Shown in pieces: positions 1 to 12,690 of a stretch of 64,000 bases of DNA. Both the position numbers and the translations under genes were made by a program. The stretch spans positions 682,001-746,000 of the forward strand of contig NW_027478440.1 in assembly GCF_051014685.1 (NCBI RefSeq). The letters are read 5' to 3'. How positions within the stretch are numbered: the stretch's first letter is position 1; each line of letters starts with the position of its first letter. The stretch is from Ptiloglossa arizonensis. Lineage: Eukaryota > Arthropoda > Insecta > Hymenoptera > Colletidae. The notes under the pieces are model-generated. The model worked only from the letters and a program-made list of their open reading frames with translations. It did no database searches and had not been told where the DNA came from.

Positions 1-129
1 ACGTTATACGCTATACGTTATACGTTATACGTTATACGTTATACGTTATACGTTATACGTTACACGTTGTACGTCATAGGTTATACGTTATACGTTATAC
101 GTTATACGTTATACGTTATACGTTATACG

Positions 130-206
130 TTGTACGTTATACGTTATAAGTTGTACGTTATACGATATACGTTATACGTTATTCTTTATACGTTCTTCGT
201 TACACG
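130..206 (+). repeat. Variant module K (AAGTTGTACG ... TTCTTTATACG), first copy
   Basis: First example of a recurring string of mutated heptamers. TTGTACG is followed by GTTATAAGTTGTACG, an ACGATATACG step, then ATTCTTTATACGTTCTTCG and TTACACG. It stays in heptamer phase with no net indel. A companion GTTTTACGTTATTCG step usually follows 30-50 bp later. Other copies start near 1949, 3603, 5513, 6024, 7549, 8599, 10115, 12493, 21616, 23632, 30318, 32389, 33957, 60051, 60806 and 63047. A subtype with TTGTACGCTATACG and CCGTACTTCG occurs near 26215, 28161, 46851, 48979, 55055 and 57183. The modules mark homologous positions between duplicated segments; no function is implied. Confidence 0.8.
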
Positions 207-420
207 TTATACGTTATACGTTATACGTTATACGTTATACGTTTTACGTTATTCGTTATACGTTATACGTTATACGATATACGTTATACGTTATACGTTA
301 TACGTTATACGTTATACGTTATACGTTATACGTTATACGTTATACGTTACACGTTATACGTCATAGGTTATAAGTTATACGTTATACGTTATACGTTATA
401 CGTTATACGTTATACGTTAT

Positions 421-485
421 ACTTTATACGTTATAGGTGTTACGTTATACGTTATACGTCATAGGTTATACGTTGTATGTTATAC
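421..485 (+). repeat. Variant module G (TATAGGTGTTACG ... TATATG/TGTATG), first copy
   Basis: ACTTTATACG is followed by TATAGGTGTTACG, two ordinary units, CGTCATAGG, and a TATG-containing unit. Later copies usually read GTTATATG. The module recurs near 771, 1072, 6320, 6670, 12690, 15450, 21815, 23830, 30530, 30855, 31215, 32605, 32785, 34175, 36280, 37330, 41115, 44895, 45955, 51115, 51460 and 52740. It is often paired downstream with module T. All differences from the consensus are substitutions in phase. Confidence 0.75.
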
Positions 486-619
486 GTTATACGTTATACG
501 TTATACGTCATACGTTATACGTTATACGTTATACGTTATACGTTATACGTTATACGTTATACGTTATACGTTATACGTTATACGTTATACGATATACGTT
601 ATACGATATACGTTATACG

Positions 620-669
620 TTATGCGTTATGCGTTCTTCGTTACACGATATACGTTATTCGGTATGCGT
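620..669 (+). repeat. Variant module J (GCGTTATGCGTTCTTCG ... TTCGGTATGCG), first copy
   Basis: Two or three GCG-bearing units are followed by TTCTTCG, TTACACG (or GATACACG), then ATTCGGTATGCG. It normally sits 60-80 bp downstream of a CGTCATAGG / ACATTATACG / CGATATACG string and is one of the commonest landmarks up to about 58.9 kb. I see no copy of ATTCGGTATGCG to the right of the gap, so the module separates the two array domains. Two sub-alleles exist, TTCGTTACACG and TTCGATACACG, and they are useful for tracing which segment was copied into which. Confidence 0.75.
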
Positions 670-1207
670 TATACGTTATACGTTATACGTTATACGTTAC
701 ACGTTATACGTCATAGGTTATAAGTTATACGTTATACGTTATACGTTATACGTTATACGTTATACGTTATACTTTATACGTTATAGGTGTTACGTTATAC
801 GTTATACGTCATAGGTTATACGTTGTACGTTATACGTTATACGTTATACGTTATACGTTATACGTTATACGTTATACGTTATACGTTATACGATATACGT
901 TATACGATATACGTTATACGTTATGCGTTATGCGTTCTTCGTTACACGATATACGTTATTCGGTATGCGTTATACGTTATACGTTATACGTTATACGTTA
1001 CACGTTATACGTCATAGGTTATAAGTTATACGTTATACGTTATACGTTATACGTTATACGTTATACGTTATACTTTATACGTTATAGGTGTTACGTTATA
1101 CGTTATACGTCATAGGTTATACGTTGTACGTTATACGTTATACGTTATACGTTATACGTTATACGTTATACGTTATACGTTATACGTTATACGTCATAGG
1201 TTATACG

Positions 1208-1262
1208 TTGAACGTTATACGTTATACGTAGTATGTAATGCGTCGTACGTTTTACGTTATTC
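1208..1262 (+). repeat. Variant module S (TTGAACG ... GTAGTATGTAATGCG), first of 24 copies
   Basis: The most diverged landmark: TTGAACG, two ordinary units, then GTAGTATGTAATGCG and CGTCGTACGTTTTACG. Its core differs from the heptamer consensus at seven of 23 positions yet has no net indel. The GTAGTATG core starts at 1228, 6820, 9281, 9911, 11631, 12275, 15950, 18411, 19041, 20761, 21405, 23421, 30113, 32192, 33760, 35258, 37946, 40683, 44463, 45660, 50924, 52058, 59135 and 60379. The copy at 23421 has TTGTACG in front, the one at 30113 reads GCGACG, and the one at 60379 reads GCGTCATACG. None occurs between 23.5 and 30.1 kb or between 52.1 and 59.1 kb. Confidence 0.85.
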
Positions 1263-1453
1263 GTTATACGTTATACGTTATACGTTGTACGTTATACGTT
1301 ATACGTTGTACGTTATACGCTATACGTTATACGTTATACGTTATACGTTATACGTTATACGTTATACGTTATACGTTATACGTTATACGTTACACGTTAT
1401 ACGTTATACGTTATACGTTATACGATATACGTTATACGTTATACGTTATACGT

Positions 1454-1500
1454 TATGCGTTATACGTTCTACGGTATTCGTTATATGTTATACGTTATTA
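1454..1500 (+). repeat. Variant module E (TTCTACGATATTCG ... TTATTAG), first copy
   Basis: GCGTTATACG leads into TTCTACGATATTCG (here CGGTATTCG), then one or two units and GTTATTAG, followed about 30 bp later by CGTCATAGG or CGTCATAGATT. It is usually followed by GCGTTATACG, an ACATTATACG unit and module J. TTATTAG and CATAGG supply most of the in-frame TAG codons that end the plus-strand open frames. Copies recur at many of the duplicated landmarks up to about 59.0 kb. Confidence 0.7.
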
Positions 1501-2131
1501 GTTATACGTTATACGTTATACGTTATACGTCATAGGTTATACGTTATACGTTATGCGTTATACGTTATACATTATACGTTATACGATATACGTTATACGT
1601 TATGCGTTATGCGTTCTTCGTTACACGTTATACGTTATTCGGTATGCGTTATACGTTATACGTTATACGTTATACGTTATACTTTATACGTTATACGTTA
1701 TACGTTATACGTTATACGTTATACGTTATACGTTATACGTTATACGTTTTACGTTATTCGTTATACGTTATACGTTATACGATATACGTTATACGTTATA
1801 CGTTATACGTTATACGTTATACGTTATACGTTATACGTTATACGTTATACGTTACACGTTATACGTCATAGGTTATAAGTTATACGTTATACGTTATACG
1901 TTATACGTTATACGTTATACGTTATACGTTATACGTTATACGTTATACGTTGTACGTTATACGTTATAAGTTGTACGTTATATGATATACGTTATACGTT
2001 ATTCTTTATACGTTCTTCGTTACACGCTATACGTTATACGTTATACGTTATACGTTTTACGTTATTCGTTATACGTTATACGTTATACGATATACGTTAT
2101 ACGTTATGCGTTATACGTTATGCGTTATACG

Positions 2132-2144
2132 TTCTACGTATTCG
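2132..2144 (+). other. 1-bp deletion heptamer, type a (TTCTACGTATTCG), first of 7
   Basis: Module E normally reads TTCTACGATATTCG; here one base is missing, giving TTCTACGTATTCG. The array phase drops by one at each copy. The seven copies are 2132-2144, 7731-7743, 8780-8792, 11123-11135, 16861-16873, 17910-17922 and 20253-20265. Their shared sequence context shows one deletion event that was later spread by duplication. Confidence 0.85.
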
Positions 2145-3185
2145 TTATACGTTATACGTTATTTGTTATACGTTATACGTTATACGTTATACGTCATAGG
2201 TTCTACGATATTCGTTATACGTTATAGGTTATTAGTTATACGTTATACGTTATACGTTATACGTCATAGATTATACGTTATACGTTATGCGTTATACGTT
2301 ATACGTTATACGTTATACGTTATACGTTATACGTTATACGTTATACGTTATACGTTATACGTTATACGTTATACGTTATACGTTACACGTTACACGTTAT
2401 ACGTTATACGTTATACGTTATACGTTATACGTTATACGTTATACGTTATACGTTATACGTTATACGTTATGCGTTATACGTTCTACGATATTCGTTATAC
2501 GTTATAGGTTATTAGTTATACGTTATACGTTATACGTTATACGTCATAGATTATACGTTATACGTTATGCGTTATACGTTATACGTTATACGTTATACGT
2601 TATACGTTATACGTTATACGTTATACGTTATACGTTATACGTTATACGTTATACGTTATACGTTATACGTTATACGTTATACGTTATACGTTATACGTTA
2701 TACGTTATACGTTATACGTTATACGTTATACGTTATACGTTATACGTTATACGTTATACGTTATACGTTATACGTTATACGTTATACGTTATACGTTATA
2801 CGTTATACGTTATACGTTATACGGTATACGTTATACGTTATACGTTATACGTTATACGTTATACGTTATGCGTTATACGTTCTACGATATTCTTTATACG
2901 TTATACGTTATTAGTTATACGTTATACGTTATACGTTATACGTCATAGGTCATGCGTTATACGTTATGCGTTATACGTTATACATTATACGTTATACGAT
3001 ATACGTTATACGTTATGCGTTATGCGTTCTTCGTTACACGTTATACGTTATACGTTATACGTTATACGTTACACGTTATACGTCAAAGGTTATACGTTAT
3101 ACGTTATACATTATACGTTATACGTTATACGTTATACGTTATACGTTATACGTCATAGGTTATACGTTATACGTTATACGTTATG

Positions 3186-3476
3186 CGTTATACGTTATAC
3201 GTTATACGTTATACGTTATACGTTATACGTTATACGTTATACGTTATACGTTATACGTTATACGTTATACGTTATACGTTATACGTTATACGTTATACGT
3301 TATACGTTATACGTTATACGTTATACGTTATACGTTATACGTTATACGTTATACGTTATACGTTATACGTTATACGTTATACGTTATACGTTATACGTTA
3401 TACGTTATACGTTATACGTTATACGTTATACGTTATACGTTATACGTTATACGTTATACGTTATACGTTATACGTT
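3186..3476 (+). repeat. Longest perfect heptamer run noticed (291 bp)
   Basis: About 41 consecutive units with no substitution, bounded by GCG at 3185 and TTGTACG from 3475. Other long perfect stretches are roughly 2571-2822, 48765-48980 with its duplicate at 56969-57184, 54240-54454, and 60891-61153. Perfect runs of this size inside an otherwise marked array suggest recent local expansion or strong homogenisation. Confidence 0.8.
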
Positions 3477-3599
3477 GTACGTTATAAGTTGTACGTTATA
3501 CGATATACGTTATACGTTTTTCGGTATACGTACTTCGTTACACGTTATACGTTATGCGTTATACGTTACACGTTATACGTTATACGTTATACGTTATAC

Positions 3600-3957
3600 G
3601 TTGTACGTTATACGTTATAAGTTGTACGTTATACGATATACGTTATACGTTATTCTTTATACGTTCTTCGTTACACGTTATACGTTATACTTTATACGTT
3701 ATACGTTTTACGTTATTCGTTATGCGTTATACGTTATACGATATACGTTATACGTCATACGTTACACGTTATACGTTATACGTTATACGTTATACGTTAT
3801 ACGTTATACGTTATACGTTATACGTTATACGTTGTACGTTATACGTTATACGTTGTACGTTATACGATTTACGTTATACGTTATTATTTATACGTTCTTC
3901 GTTACACGTTATACGTTATACTTTATACGTTATACGTTTTACGTTATTCGTTATGCG
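3600..3957 (+). repeat. Tandem pair of module K with 231-bp spacing
   Basis: Module K with its GTTTTACGTTATTCG companion appears at about 3600-3728 and again at about 3831-3957, an offset of 33 heptamers. The second copy reads ACGATTTACG and TTATTATTTATACG instead of ACGATATACG and TTATTCTTTATACG, so the copies have drifted by point substitution. A related module at 3475-3545 (TTTTTCGGTATACG, TACTTCG) is a further diverged member. Confidence 0.65.
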
Positions 3958-6900
3958 TTATACGTTATACGTTATACGTTATACGTTTTACGTTATTCGT
4001 TATACGTTATACGTTATACGAAATACGTTATACGTTATACGTTATACGTTATGCGTTATACGTTCTACGATATTCGTTATACGTTATAGGTTATTAGTTA
4101 TACGTTATACGTTATACGTTATACGTCATAGATTATACGTTATACGTTATGCGTTATACGTTATACGTTATACGTTATACGTTATACGTTATACGTTATA
4201 CGTTATACGTTATACGTTATACGTTATACGTGATACGTTATACGTTATACGTTATACGTTATACGTTATACGTTATACGTTATACGTTATACGTTATACG
4301 TTATACGTTACACGTTACACGTTATACGTTACACGTTATACGTTATACGTTATACGTTATAGGTTATACGTTATACGTTATACGTTATACGTTATACGTT
4401 ATACGTTATACGTTATACGTTATACGTTATACGTTATAGGTTTTACGTTATACGTTATACGTTATACGTTATACGTTATACGTTATACGTTATACGTTAT
4501 ACGTTATACGTTATACGTTATACGTTATACGTTGTACGTTATACGTTATAAGTTGTACGTTATACGATATACGTTATACGTTATTCGTTATACGTTATAC
4601 GTTATACGTTATACGTTATACGTTATACGATATACGTTATACGTTATACGTTATTCGTAATACGTTATACGTGATACGTTATACTTTGTACGTTATACGT
4701 TATACGTTATACGTTATACATTATACGTTATACGTTATACATTACATGTTATGCGTTATACGTTATACGTTATACGTTATACGTTATACGTTATACGTTA
4801 TACGTTATACGTTATACGTTATACGTTATACGTTATACGTTATACGTTATACGTTATACGTTTTACGATATTCGTTATACGTTATACGTTATACGTTATA
4901 CGTTATACGTTATACGTTATACGTTATACGTCATACGTTACACGTTATACGTTATACGTTATACGTTATACGTTATACGTTATACGTTATACGTTGTACG
5001 TTATACGTTATACGTTGTACGTTATACGATATACGTTATACGTTATTCTTTATACGTTCTTCGTTACACGTTATACGTTATACGTTATACGTTATACGTT
5101 TTACGTTATTCGTTATACGTTATACGTTATACGAAATACGTTATACGTTATACGTTATACGTTATGCGTTATACGTTCTACGATATTCGTTATACGTTAT
5201 AGGTTATTAGTTATACGTTATACGTTATACGTTATACGTCATAGATTATACGTTATACGTTATGCGTTATACGTTATACGTTATACGTTATACGTTATAC
5301 GTTATACGTTATACGTTATACGTTATACGTTATACGTTATACGTGATACGTTATACGTTATACGTTATACGTTATACGTTATACGTTATACGTTATACGT
5401 TATACGTTATACGTTATACGTTATACGTTATAGCTTATACGTTATACGTTATACGTTATACGTTATACGTTATACGTTATACGTTATACGTTATACGTTA
5501 TACGTTATACGTTGTACGTTATACGTTATAAGTTGTACGTTATACGATATACGTTATACGTTATTCGTTATACGTTATACGTTATACGTTATACGTTATA
5601 CGTTATACGATATACGTTATACGTTATACGTTATACGTTATACGTTATGCGTTATACGTTCTACGATATTCGTTATTCGTTATACGTTATTAGTTATACG
5701 TTATACGTTATACGTTATACGTCATAGGTTATACGTTATACGTTATGCGTTATACGTTATACATTATACGTTATACGATATACGTTATGCGTTATGCGTT
5801 ATGCGTTCTTCGTTACACGTTATACGTTATTCGGTATGCGTTATACGTTATACGTTATACGTTATACGTTATACTTTATACGTTATACGTTATACGTTAT
5901 ACGCTATACGTTATACGTTATACGTTATACGTTATACGTTATACGTTATACGTTACACGTTATACGTCATAGGTTATACGTTATACGTTATACGTTATAC
6001 GTTATACGTTATACGTTATACGTTGTACGTTATACGTTATAAGTTGTACGTTATACGATATACGTTATACGTTATTCTTTATACGTTCTTCGTTACACGT
6101 TATACGTTATACGTTATACGTTATACGTTATACGTTTTACGTTATTCGTTATACGTTATACGTTATACGATATACGTTATACGTTATACGTTATACGTTA
6201 TACGTTATACGTTATACGTTATACGTTATACGTTATACGTTACACGTTATACGTCATAGGTTATAAGTTATACGTTATACGTTATACGTTATACGTTATA
6301 CGTTATACGTTATACTTTATACGTTATAGGTGTTACGTTATACGTTATACGTCATAGGTTATACGTTGTATGTTATACGTTATACGTTATACGTTATACG
6401 TCATACGTTATACGTTATACGTTATACGTTATACGTTATACGTTATACGTTATACGTTATACGTTATACGTTATACGTTATACGATATACGTTATACGAT
6501 ATACGTTATACGTTATGCGTTATGCGTTCTTCGTTACACGATATACGTTATTCGGTATGCGTTATACGTTATACGTTATACGTTATACGTTACACGTTAT
6601 ACGTCATAGGTTATAAGTTATACGTTATACGTTATACGTTATACGTTATACGTTATACGTTATACTTTATACGTTATAGGTGTTACGTTATACGTTATAC
6701 GTCATAGGTTATACGTTGTACGTTATACGTTATACGTTATACGTTATACGTTATACGTTATACGTTATACGTTATACGTTATACGTCATAGGTTATACGT
6801 TGAACGTTATACGTTATACGTAGTATGTAATGCGTCGTACGTTTTACGTTATTCGTTATACGTTATACGTTATACGTTGTACGTTATACGTTATACGTTG

Positions 6901-7489
6901 TACGTTATACGCTATACGTTATACGTTATACGTTATACGTTATACGTTATACGTTATACGTTATACGTTATACGTTATACGTTACACGTTATACGTTATA
7001 CGTTATACGTTATACGATATACGTTATACGTTATACGTTATACGTTATGCGTTATACGTTCTACGGTATTCGTTATATGTTATACGTTATTAGTTATACG
7101 TTATACGTTATACGTTATACGTCATAGGTTATACGTTATACGTTATGCGTTATACGTTATACATTATACGTTATACGATATACGTTATACGTTATGCGTT
7201 ATGCGTTCTTCGTTACACGTTATACGTTATTCGGTATGCGTTATACGTTATACGTTATACGTTATACGTTATACTTTATACGTTATACGTTATACGTTAT
7301 ACGTTATACGTTATACGTTATACGTTATACGTTATACGTTATACGTTTTACGTTATTCGTTATACGTTATACGTTATACGATATACGTTATACGTTATAC
7401 GTTATACGTTATACGTTATACGTTATACGTTATACGTTATACGTTATACGTTACACGTTATACGTCATAGGTTATAAGTTATACGTTAT

Positions 7490-8995
7490 ACGTTATACGT
7501 TATACGTTATACGTTATACGTTATACGTTATACGTTATACGTTATACGTTGTACGTTATACGTTATAAGTTGTACGTTATATGATATACGTTATACGTTA
7601 TTCTTTATACGTTCTTCGTTACACGCTATACGTTATACGTTATACGTTATACGTTTTACGTTATTCGTTATACGTTATACGTTATACGATATACGTTATA
7701 CGTTATGCGTTATACGTTATGCGTTATACGTTCTACGTATTCGTTATACGTTATACGTTATTTGTTATACGTTATACGTTATACGTTATACGTCATAGGT
7801 TATACGTTATACGTTATGCGTTATACGTTATACATTATACGTTATACGATATACGTTATACGTTATACGTTATGCGTTCTTCGATACACGTTATACGTTA
7901 TTCGGTATGCGTTATACGTTATACGTTATACGTTATACGTTATACGTTATACGTTATGCGTTATACGTTCTACGATATTCGTTATACGTTATAGGTTATT
8001 AGTTATACGTTATACGTTATACGTTATACGTCATAGATTATACGTTATACGTTATGCGTTATACGTTATACGTTATACGTTATACGTTATACGTTATACG
8101 TTATACGTTATACGTTATACGTTATACGTTATACGTTATACGTTACACGTTACACGTTATACGTTATACGTTATACGTTATACGTTATACGTTATACGTT
8201 ATACGTTATACGTTATACGTTATACGTTATGCGTTATACGTTCTACGATATTCGTTATACGTTATAGGTTATTAGTTATACGTTATACGTTATACGTTAT
8301 ACGTCATAGATTATACGTTATACGTTATGCGTTATACGTTATACGTTATACGTTATACGTTATACGTTATACGTTATACGTTATACGTTATACGTTATAC
8401 GTTATACGTTATACGTTATACGTTATACGTTATACGTTATACGTTATACGTTATACGTTATACGTTATACGTTATACGTTATACGTTATACGTTATACGT
8501 TATACGTTACACGTTGCACGTTATACGTTATACGTTATACGTTATACGTTATACGTTATACGTTATACGTTATACGTTATACGTTATACGTTATACGTTG
8601 TACGTTATACGTTATAAGTTGTACGTTATATGATATACGTTATACGTTATTCTTTATACGTTCTTCGTTACACGCTATACGTTATACGTTATACGTTATA
8701 CGTTTTACGTTATTCGTTATACGTTATACGTTATACGATATACGTTATACGTTATGCGTTATACGTTATGCGTTATACGTTCTACGTATTCGTTATACGT
8801 TATACGTTATTTGTTATACGTTATACGTTATACGTTATACGTCATAGGTTATACGTTATACGTTATGCGTTATACGTTATACATTATACGTTATACGATA
8901 TACGTTATACGTTATACGTTATGCGTTCTTCGATACACGTTATACGTTATTCGGTATGCGTTATACGTTATACGTTATACGTTATACGTTATACG
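7490..8995 (+). repeat. Nested duplication inside copy A, 1,049-bp offset
   Basis: A segment of about 450 bp, at roughly 7490-7940 and 8540-8990, contains module K, the type-a deletion, and a following GCGTTCTTCGATACACG string. The offset is 1,049 bp, one less than 150 heptamers, which the type-a deletion lying between the matched points accounts for. The same pair exists in copy B at +9,130, so this duplication predates the 9.13-kb one. Confidence 0.7.
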
Positions 8996-11900
8996 TTATA
9001 CGTTATACTTTATACGTTATACGTTTACGTCATAGGTTATACGTTATACGTCATAGGTTATACGTTATACGTTATACGTTGTACGTTATACGTTGTAAGT
9101 TATACGTTATACGTCATAGGTTATACTTTGAACGTTATACGTTATACGTTACACGGTATACGTCATAGGTTATACGTTATACGTCATAGGTTATACGTTA
9201 TACGTTATACGTTGTACGTTATACGTTATAAGTTATACGTTATACGTCATAGGTTATACGTTGAACGTTATACGTTATACGTAGTATGTAATGCGTCGTA
9301 CGTTTTACGTTATTCGTTATTCGTTATACGTCATACGTTATACGTTATACGTTATACGTTATACGTTATACGTTATACGTTATACGTCATAGGTTATACG
9401 TTATACGTTATACGTTATGCGTTATACGTTATACGTTATACATTATACGTTATACGTTATACGTTATACGTTATACGTTATACGTTATACGTTATACGTT
9501 ATACGTTATACGGTATACGTTATACGTTATACGTTATACGTTATACGTTATGCGTTATACGTTCTACGATATTCGTTATACGTTATACGTTATTAGTTAT
9601 ACGTTATACGTTATACGTTATACGTCATAGGTTATACGTTATACGTTTTGCGTTATACGTTATACATTATACGTTATACGATATACGTTATACGTTATGC
9701 GTTATGCGTTCTTCGTTACACGTTATACGTTATTCGGTGTGCGTTATACGTTATACGTTATACGTTATACGTTATACGTTATACGTTATACTTTATACGT
9801 TATACGTTATACGTCATAGGTTATACGTTATACGTTATACGTTGTACGTTATACGTTATAAGTTATACGTTATACGTCATAGGTTATACGTTGAACGTTA
9901 TACGTTATACGTAGTATGTAATGCGTCGTACGTTTTACGTTATTCGTTATACGTTATACGTTATACGTTGTACGTTATACGTTATACGTTATACGTTATA
10001 CGCTATACGTTATACGTTATACGTTATACGTTAAACGTTATACGTTATACGTTATACGTTATACGTTATACGTTATACGTTATACGTTATACGTTATACG
10101 TTATACGTTATACGTTGTACGTTATACGTTATAAGTTGTACGTTATACGATATACGTTATACGTTATTCTTTATACGTTCTTCGTTACACGTTATACATT
10201 ATACGTTATACGTTATACGTTATACGTTTTACGTTATTCGTTATACGTTATACGTTATACGATATACGTTATACGTTATACGTTATACGTTATACGTTAC
10301 ACGTTATACGTTATACGTTATACGTTATACGTTATAAGTTATACGTTATACGTTATACGTTATACGTTGTACGGTATACGTTATACGTTATACGTTATAC
10401 GTTATACGTTATACGTTATACGTTATACGTTATACGTTATACGTTATACGTTATACGTTATACGTTATACGTTATACGCTATACGTTATACGTTATACGT
10501 TATACGTAATACGTTATACGTTATACGTTATACGTTATACGTTATACGTTATACGTTATACGTTATGCGTTATACGTTCTACGATATTCGTTATACGTTA
10601 TAGGTTATTAGTTATACGTTATACGTTATACGTTATACGTCATAGATTATACGTTATACGTTATGCGTTATACGTTATACGTTATACGTTATACGTTATA
10701 CGTTATTCGTTATACGTTATACGTTATACGTTATACGTTATACGTTATACGTTATACGTTATACGTTATACGTTATACGTTATACGTTATACGTTATACG
10801 TTATACGTTATACGTTATACGTTATACGTTATACGTTATACGTTACACGTTACACGTTATACGTTATACGTTATACGTTATACGTTATACGTTATACGTT
10901 ATACGTTATACGTTATACGTTATACGTTATACGTTATACGTTGTACGTTATACGTTATAAGTTGTACGTTATATGATATACGTTATACGTTCTTCTTTAT
11001 ACGTTCTTCGTTACACGCTATACGTTATACGTTATACGTTATACGTTTTACGTTATTCGTTATACGTTATACGTTATACGATATACGTTATACGTTATGC
11101 GTTATACGTTATGCGTTATACGTTCTACGTATTCGTTATACGTTATACGTTATTTGTTATACGTTATACGTTATACGTTATACGTCATAGGTTATACGTT
11201 ATACGTTATGCGTTATACGTTATACATTATACGTTATACGATATACGTTATACGTTATACGTTATGCGTTCTTCGATACACGTTATACGTTATTCGGTAT
11301 GCGTTATACGTTATACGTTATACGTTATACGTTATACGTTATACGTTATACGTTATACTTTATACGTTATACGTTTACGTCATAGGTTATACGTTATACG
11401 TCATAGGTTATACGTTATACGTTATACGTTGTACGTTATACGTTATAAGTTATACGTTATACGTCATAGGTTATACTTTGAACGTTATACGTTATACGTT
11501 ACACGGTATACGTCATAGGTTATACGTTATACGTCATAGGTTATACGTTATACGTTATACGTTGTACGTTATACGTTATAAGTTATACGTTATACGTCAT
11601 AGGTTATACGTTGAACGTTATACGTTATACGTAGTATGTAATGCGTCGTACGTTTTACGTTATTCGTTATTCGTTATACGTTATACGTTATACGTTATAC
11701 GTTATACGTTATACGTTATACGTTATACGTTATACGTTATACGTTATACGTTATACGTTATACGTCATAGGTTATACGTTATACGTTATACGTTATGCGT
11801 TATACGTTATACGTTATACATTATACGTTATACGTTATACGTTATACGTTATACGTTATACGTTATACGTTATACGTTATACGGTATACGTTATACGTTA

Positions 11901-12690
11901 TACGTTATACGTTATACGTTATGCGTTATACGTTCTACGATATTCGTTATACGTTATACGTTATTAGTTATACGTTATACGTTATACGTTATACGTCATA
12001 GGTTATACGTTATACGTTATGCGTTATACGTTATACATTATACGTTATACGATATACGTTATACGTTATGCGTTATGCGTTCTTCGTTACACGTTATACG
12101 TTATTCGGTGTGCGTTATACGTTATACGTTATACGTTATACGTTATACGTTATACTTTATACGTTATACGTTATACGTCATAGGTTATACGTTATACGTT
12201 ATACGTTGTACGTTATACGTTATAAGTTATAAGTTATACGTCATAGGTTATACGTTGAACGTTATACGTTATACGTAGTATGTAATGCGTCGTACGTTTT
12301 ACGTTATTCGTTATACGTTATACGTTATACGTTGTACGTTATACGTTATACGTTATACGTTATACGCTATACGTTATACGTTATACGTTATACGTTATAC
12401 GTTATACGTTATACGTTATACGTTATACGTTATACGTTATACGTTATACGTTATACGTTATACGTTATACGTTATACGTTATACGTTATACGTTGTACGT
12501 TATACGTTATAAGTTGTACGTTATACGATATACGTTATACGTTATTCTTTATACGTTCTTCGTTACACGTTATACATTATACGTTATACGTTATACGTTA
12601 TACGTTTTACGTTATTCGTTATACGTTATACGTTATACGATATACGTTATACGTTATACGTTATACGTTATACGTTACACGTTATACGTT
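8160..12690 (+). repeat. Nested duplication inside copy A, 2.34-2.38 kb offset
   Basis: About 8160-10315 is repeated as about 10496-12690. Matching landmarks are 2,336 bp apart at the left end, then 2,343 (type-a deletion 8780/11123), 2,350 (type-b deletion 9021/11371 and module S 9281/11631), 2,364 (module S 9911/12275) and 2,378 bp (TTACACG 10297/12675). The offset grows almost entirely in heptamer multiples, so the second copy gained units after duplication. Inside each copy, module S occurs twice (630 bp apart in the first, 644 bp in the second). Copy B carries the same structure at +9,130. Confidence 0.75.
9021..9030 (+). other. 1-bp deletion heptamer, type b (ACGTTTACGT), first of 4
   Basis: The expected ACGTTATACGT has lost one base here, giving ACGTTTACGT directly before CATAGG. 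Copies are at 9021-9030, 11371-11380, 18151-18160 and 20501-20510. Together with the type-a copies they explain the whole phase drift of the array left of the gap. Confidence 0.85.

Larger units (their letters stand above)
347..1207 (+). repeat. Local tandem block, three copies with 350- and 301-bp spacing
   Basis: The landmark TTACACGTTATACGTCATAGG followed by TTATAAG begins at 347, 697 and 998, giving units of 350 and 301 bp (50 and 43 heptamers). Each unit carries the ACTTTATACG / TATAGGTGTTACG landmark. The second unit lacks seven heptamers that the first has, including a TATGTT...CGTCATACG stretch. The homologous blocks near 6.25-6.8 kb and 15.4-15.9 kb have only two copies (350-bp spacing), so copy number differs between paralogous segments. 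Confidence 0.8.
1115..2205 (+). repeat. Left-flank segment homologous to about 6.71-7.80 kb and 15.84-16.93 kb
   Basis: The order of variant heptamers matches the interior segment at an offset of 5,592 bp, which becomes 5,599 bp (one heptamer) before the end. Both offsets are 6 modulo 7, as expected from the single 1-bp deletion at 2132-2144. At about 2,195-2,205 the two part: this copy runs CGTCATAGG straight into TTCTACGATATTCG, while the copy near 7.8 kb carries about 168 bp more. Similarity resumes from about 2,220 to 2,740 (offset 5,767, then 5,760). This region looks like an older, partial paralogue of the 9.13-kb unit. Confidence 0.7.

Noticed and set aside
2287..4089. 600-codon open frame as a coding region
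   Set aside because: Same satellite reading. Overlapping long frames in the other two registers encode the same heptapeptide, which a real gene would not show.
8630..10603. 657-codon open frame with a matching copy at 17760-19733, as a duplicated gene
   Set aside because: The duplication is that of the 9.13-kb satellite unit. Differences between the copies are satellite substitutions, and the frame passes through modules S, E and J like any other part of the array.
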